Assembly (NCBI GenBank): GCA_028583405.1
Contig: CM053243.1
Coordinates: forward strand, 23,276,867-23,340,866
Direction of reading: 5' to 3'
DNA from: Pogonophryne albipinna
Lineage: Eukaryota; Chordata; Actinopteri; Perciformes; Artedidraconidae
DNA length: 64,000 nucleotides
The translations under genes were made by a program, and so were the position numbers. The notes under the pieces are model-generated. The model had not been told where the DNA came from. It saw only the letters and a list, made by a program, of their open reading frames with translations, and did no database searches. The number at the start of each line of letters is the position of its first letter. The stretch's first letter is position 1. This document shows, piece after piece, positions 59,150 through 64,000 of the stretch.

Positions 59150-59312
59150 AGAGGGTGTCGTTTTTCTCATACTGATATTCTGAACAATGTGCTGTTGTAT
59201 TTGCTGTAAAGTGTCTCTACTGTAGGCTATTTTTATTATATGTACAGCACTTTGGCTCGACCAAAATCGTTTATAAATGTGCTATATAAATAAAACTTGA
59301 TTTGATTTGATT
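59150..59312 (+). repeat. LINE/SINE 3' tail fragment
   Basis: ACAGCACTTTGGCTC, AAATGTGCTATATAAATAAA and a (TTGAT)n end are the form of a common fish LINE 3' tail. No upstream coding remains. Confidence 0.55.
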
Positions 59313-60929
59313 TCCCAATTTAGGAATATCCCACATGGTCTCTTGATGGTTCTTGTAAATTATTCAAAGCATTTATTTATAAATAAGCACTGTCTGGGCC
59401 TGTACCCAGCAGTCTGGTTCTCCCCTTCAACTCTGTAATCCCAAACAAGCAACCAAAACAACCAGAAACCCACCAGCCCAAAACTCTGGTTATAAATGCC
59501 CCTCTTTTCTTACCCTCTAATATTTCTCTCCTAATGCATTTCTTAAGGAAGGCTTGTAGCCCAGCAACTCTGGCCTTATTTGTCAGTGGGTCTGCCATAT
59601 TGGTCTGTAATGTCTCCACAACTATTGGATGGATTGTGTTACACACATTCATACCAGAGAAAGCCCCCACAGGTGAGTAACACGGTGCCACTGTAAACAA
59701 GACGTGGGTTTTCAATTGTAAAACAATAAAAAAATCATAAGAATGACCCTGTATGCAATATAAATGATGCACAACAATCATTGGTCCTAATTATTGGTGG
59801 TGAACAAACAAGGTGGAGTCATACAACAGTATACTTTTGTTAATTTTCTGAGGGTCTAAGCTGGCCCAGCCTTGAGCTATTTTTATACTCCGATGAATAC
59901 AGATATATAAATTAACTCCCCTCTTTCTTCAATTTATCTTTTCTAACTCATCAGATCACCTCCACTTTACTTACTGTCCTCTCTTCTCTCCAAAATCCTT
60001 AATAAAGTGGCATCCTTGTGCTCTATCCTCCCCCTTTTCATTCCTCACAGTCACTTTCAATCACTATAATTCAAGCATTTTGAATGCATGATAGTTTTAG
60101 ACATACAGTGAAAAATAAATACATAACAACAATCCATTAAAAGCAGGGAGAAGGACATTGAAGGAGAACCCACAGAAGTGAGGCTGGAGCAGGAAAACAT
60201 CAGCTTGACACTGATGCAAAAATTGATGCGGACATTGTCACACATCATTGCAAACACAGACACATACACATATGCATGAGCAAACACCGTCATTTACAAA
60301 GGGATGGGATCCTACATTTTGCTAACCTGTAAACAAACACAATCATTTTTCTCCATCTTATTTCCCTGCGGAGGGAACCGTATATACTGTAGATAGCTGT
60401 TAACAAGAATATGGCAATTACATTCATCAGTGGCAGGTGGTGGGCGTTTAGTTGTAATGGAAAATATGGCCTGCTTGTAACGACAGGTTGTGCAGGTCAT
60501 ACCAGGCTTTTAAAAGCACTTTATATTCTATATGTGCTTATATACTTTCAATGTTATATATAACCTGTCTTTTCAGTGGATCCTCAAACACAAATCCACT
60601 GTAAGATACACAAGACTGGTGAGTATCTGCAGGCCATTCAAACAACAGGCAACAAGAGCAGTGCACCGAGAGTGAGCAGACTACTGATGAGTGAAGGGAG
60701 GAGAGAACACATATTTGTAGTCAACAGTAAAGGGTGTAGCTACTACAAAAACTAATGTAGATCAAAGGAGAAGAGTAATGTGCAGCAAAATTAGGAAAAG
60801 AATGTACGAAAACACTGAGGAGCAGATGAGAATTCAGAGACAGAAGTGCATTTCAACGCAACCTGCTCAGAATCTCCTTGAATTAATTCACTGCCTCTGT
60901 AGCAGCCTGTCCTGTTCTGTTCTGTTCCT

Positions 60930-61267
60930 CAGGAGCGAGGCTGAGTCACCTCCATGCCCTCGTGTCTCTGGAGGAGAACACTGCAAATCTTCAGCTGCTG
61001 CTCAGTGGCCATGAGACGGACACGGCAGCCATACATTGCCGAAGGCCGTGGCAGACATCATCCTTGTGGGCTCCGTCCAAGGCAAGCTGCCTCATCCAGC
61101 AGCACAGAACACAGACCGCTGCTTTCAAAAGCGGGGGGGAAAGAGTCGAGGTGGCCAGGGCTCAGAGCAGAGTGGAACTGGCAGCTGAAGGTTTGAGGGG
61201 GGAAATATCTCAGATTCTCAGACTACAAAGCGTGATTTGTCAGGTCAGACATTGTGATTCTGTCTGA
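60930..61267 (+). other. unexplained open stretch
   Basis: After a pyrimidine-rich tract ending in CCTCAG, one frame is open to a TGA at 61265-61267 (LVSLEENTANLQLLLSGHET, then GERVEVARAQSRVELAAEGL). It is GC-richer than its surroundings. No family was recognised, no good donor precedes the stop, and the other frames are also partly open. It could be a terminal exon, a pseudogene or chance. Confidence 0.2.
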
Positions 61268-62329
61268 AACGGCGAAGAAGGCATTTGCGTGGTTCAGCCG
61301 CCTGTGCTGAGCGCTTTAGTGATGGGATGGGGCACAGAACGCAACGAGAAGACAATAAAGCTAAAAGCAAATACCTGATCGATCAATAGTTGATCAACAG
61401 AAATTGTTAGTAACATTTATGATACTAATTTATCATTTCACACTGCTATTGTGTTAAAAACGTTATTGTTGGCGGGTCGAACTGAAAAACACTTATCCTA
61501 CAGAAGAAAATATATTAGTAGCTTATTATTCAACTACCTGTTTATAATTTATGTTAATTTGACCACATTTAACTTACACATTGTAGGAGTCGGTTTTCAT
61601 ATTTATAAAAATGGACGATTGAACTAAACGGAAAAAGAGAATCGGTGGGGGGGTCATATCTTCTGCTTGCAATTCTACAATTAAAATCAAATCAGTATGC
61701 TTTTTTAGTATTAAACATTATTTCAATACATTGGGGTTTAATTGTTATTATGGATTCCATAACTAATTCACTTTCTGTCTTGCCGTTGTTGTTATTTTTG
61801 TGTTATTCTTTATGTTTTGGCCACATTTAAAATGCATTTCTCTATAACACCAGAGATGTTACTTTTTCATATTTATAAAGAAATTAAAGAAAAGAAAAGT
61901 AATCACATATGTTTTACTGGATTTAGTAAACTATTGGTGAGGATGTTATGAAGCCGTATATTTATCAAAAAACAATTAAAGATGGTTATGTAATGTGTCA
62001 AGACCAATGGTACAGCAGCTAATCAAGCATGTTTCTGTAATGCATGACCTGTATCTGACCCTGGATTTTGACAGAAACCGATTGTGGTGAATTATGTCAG
62101 ACATCATTCGCAGAAAGGCTGCCCTGGACAGCCCAGCTTGTGCTACATCCATTCTGTCAAGAGCATGAAAGGTTAACATCGAAGTTTCATTTCGAGGACA
62201 ATACTTGTCTATCATTTATTTTACAAAATGTAATAGCAAATATCTATTTTGATTGTGTTTTCAAAATGACTGAAAGTTTGCAGAATAAGTTAAACATGCA
62301 AAACCAGTTTTGTGGTGACTTGTAATCCC

Positions 62330-62580
62330 TAAGCCCTCTCTACAGGGTTCCCCCCTCTTGAGTATGATGGACCTCCAGGACTCCACATGCTGCATACCAG
62401 CCGGCGCCTGCTCTGCCCCGGGTGATGCTTCGGTTAGGATGCCTGATGTGCATCAGACAAAGTATAAACCTAATTACCTGTGAACTAAACATTTGTGCTT
62501 CATTTAATAGTCCCTGAGAGCTTCTTTGCATTAGCTTATTTAATTATATAGCCTCTCTACTACCTGTAATGAATTATTTA
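62330..62580. promoter_or_regulatory. candidate conserved non-coding element
   Basis: Unique sequence with CAAAGTATAAACCTAATTAC, TTGCATTAGCTTATTTAATT and CTGTAATGAATTATTTACC. The homeodomain-core density suggests an enhancer; no alignment was possible. Confidence 0.22.
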
Positions 62581-64000
62581 CCAGTCGGACATAAATGTTT
62601 TTTCCGGGAACAGGAGTCCAAAACTGGATCAAATGAAAGTGCAGGTATCAGTGTTTTTTCCGTATTCACAGTAGAAGAAAAAATGGAGGGTGGAAGGGGA
62701 GAGTTTGTGGAGAAAGATGAAGGTTTGTTCAGTCGAAGAGAATTAAAGAAGAAGGGGATAATAAAGGGTTGGGTGTGTGACAGCCTTTGAGATGATTCCT
62801 CTTCATCAAGACTTTTACAAGTCCAACATTGTGTTTGTATGTGTTGGTGCATGTAGTGTACATGATGACACTATTCTCGGTATTGGCAGGAAGATGCTGT
62901 CTGTGTGTAGCTCTGTGGCTCCATCTGTTCCTGGCTAGACTGCTGATATCTGTTCTTATAATATCCTGTTTGCCTGTCCTGTGTCTTGTATCTTCTGTGT
63001 TATATCCTATTCTTTGTCATCCATCCATTCAAGCATCCATCTATCCATCAATACTGCTCCACTTAAAGAATTCATTTTTGTGTCCTGTTTTATAATACAG
63101 AGGTAGCCAAATTGCAATCTTACTCTTGATGCAACATCACCTTTTCAAGCCTCCCTTCTAGGCAGTATGAGTACAAACCACAAATAGCCCTCTGTCTTAC
63201 TCATCCTGTGATCCTTACAGAGTCACAACAGGCCACCTAAGGTTAGACAGGAGTCCCAAAACATATCTGTGTATCCTATCCTTATGCAACCACAAACAAA
63301 AAGTAATTCCCACTTTAAATGTGTTGTTGCAGGCACTCGTGTCCTGCCTTGAAACCCAGTAGCTTAGGGATCAACATGCAGTGCCGTACAGAGGGATTTT
63401 GAGAAGTGTGATCTTACACAAGAAACCTCACTGTTCATTCAGCTGTTACACAAACATCATGGGTGCCCAAGCAGCACTGAGGCCAAAACAAAAAGTTATC
63501 ATGCCCGTTGTACTTGTACTGTAAAGGTGTTTCACATTTACCTTATGGCCTGCAAAAGTCAATGTGTTAACAAAATGTTCTCACTATCAAGAATGTCTGT
63601 GCACATCAAAGATTCTGGTTAGGTAAGGTCAAGCTTTAAAATGGAACCATGGAAACAACACGGAAGAGCGCCAGCGTTTATTGAGACTTCCTGGTCGGGA
63701 GTGGAAACAGGCAGCAACAGAAACCAGGCTGGATTTACTGCTTTGTTCTGACTCTACTAACGGTAAATCTCCATTTTAATCAAGTGTTTTTTTTAATGTT
63801 TTGAATGAGAATGTTTTGTTTTTTATTACATTGAAAGTACTGTAAGTAATTTACCTTGGCAGGGAATTGATTTCCCTGGCTAAATAAATTATTTTGGAAA
63901 ACCTGGAACTGAGTTGGTGTGGATTTTATTTGTTGGACTGTTTTCTGAATGGAACTGCTTCATTTGTACACACATTGACACACTATAAATAACTCATTAC

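Larger units (their letters stand above)
57481..64000. other. unannotated right end, probable syt7 intron or upstream region
   Basis: Holds a LINE 3' tail-like segment (59150-59312), a (CA)n run near 58689-58712, a CACAACTATTGGATGGATTG dispersed-repeat trace near 59618, an unexplained GC-richer open stretch (60930-61267) and a candidate conserved element (62330-62580). No exon of syt7 or another gene was recognised. Confidence 0.4.

Noticed and set aside
63640..63900. Possible 5' UTR exon at the right end (CTACTAACGGTAAAT donor)
   Set aside because: A single donor-like site with no coding or promoter support.

Overview
The window reads as nuclear DNA of a ray-finned fish, probably a percomorph. 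It has long AT-rich introns, short exons with GT-AG splice sites, and the usual fish mix of DIRS1, L2/Rex-type LINE, hAT, PIF/Harbinger and TTAA-target elements. The species cannot be named from sequence alone.

One host gene is visible: synaptotagmin-7 (syt7, paralogue a or b unresolved), read on the minus strand. Four exons are supported: the transmembrane exon (16601-16704), the juxtamembrane exon (8658-8737), and two linker exons (6496-6636 and 3089-3283). Both linker exons are multiples of three with the same splice phase, so each can be skipped without breaking the frame. The C2A and C2B exons must lie left of position 1. The first exon was not found and probably lies right of 64000, so most or all of 16705-64000 would be the first intron. 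TGCATG (Rbfox-type) motifs sit in and just downstream of the 3089-3283 exon.

The rest is transposable-element sediment. 7.2-14.6 kb holds three terminal-inverted-repeat elements. 22.8-25.9 kb holds a long inverted-repeat element inside a possible LTR remnant, a LINE scrap and a TTAA-type element. 28.4-29.6 kb is the longest copy of a four-member TTAA family and keeps part of a reading frame, broken by another element. 32.9-34.1 kb is a Harbinger-like element inserted into its own sibling in reverse, forming a large palindrome. 35-39.2 kb has a 42-bp minisatellite, a small hAT element with perfect target duplication, and a 5'-truncated LINE. 41.5-48.1 kb is a decayed DIRS1-like retrotransposon (minus strand) with gag, reverse-transcriptase thumb/RNase H and tyrosine-recombinase remnants, a repetitive leader and a 46-bp palindromic satellite, interrupted by a hAT element that itself contains a TTAA element. 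50.1-51.6 kb is a nearly intact L2 LINE fragment. 54.8-57.5 kb is a TTAA element patched with an inverted copy of DNA from 6 kb away, next to a deleted hAT that keeps its BED finger and dimerisation end and hosts another long inverted-repeat element.

No tRNA, rRNA, CRISPR or prokaryote-like system was seen. The strongest second-look items are the self-nested Harbinger palindrome, the templated inverted insertion, the DIRS-derived 46-bp satellite and the syt7 cassette exons with their Rbfox-type motifs.
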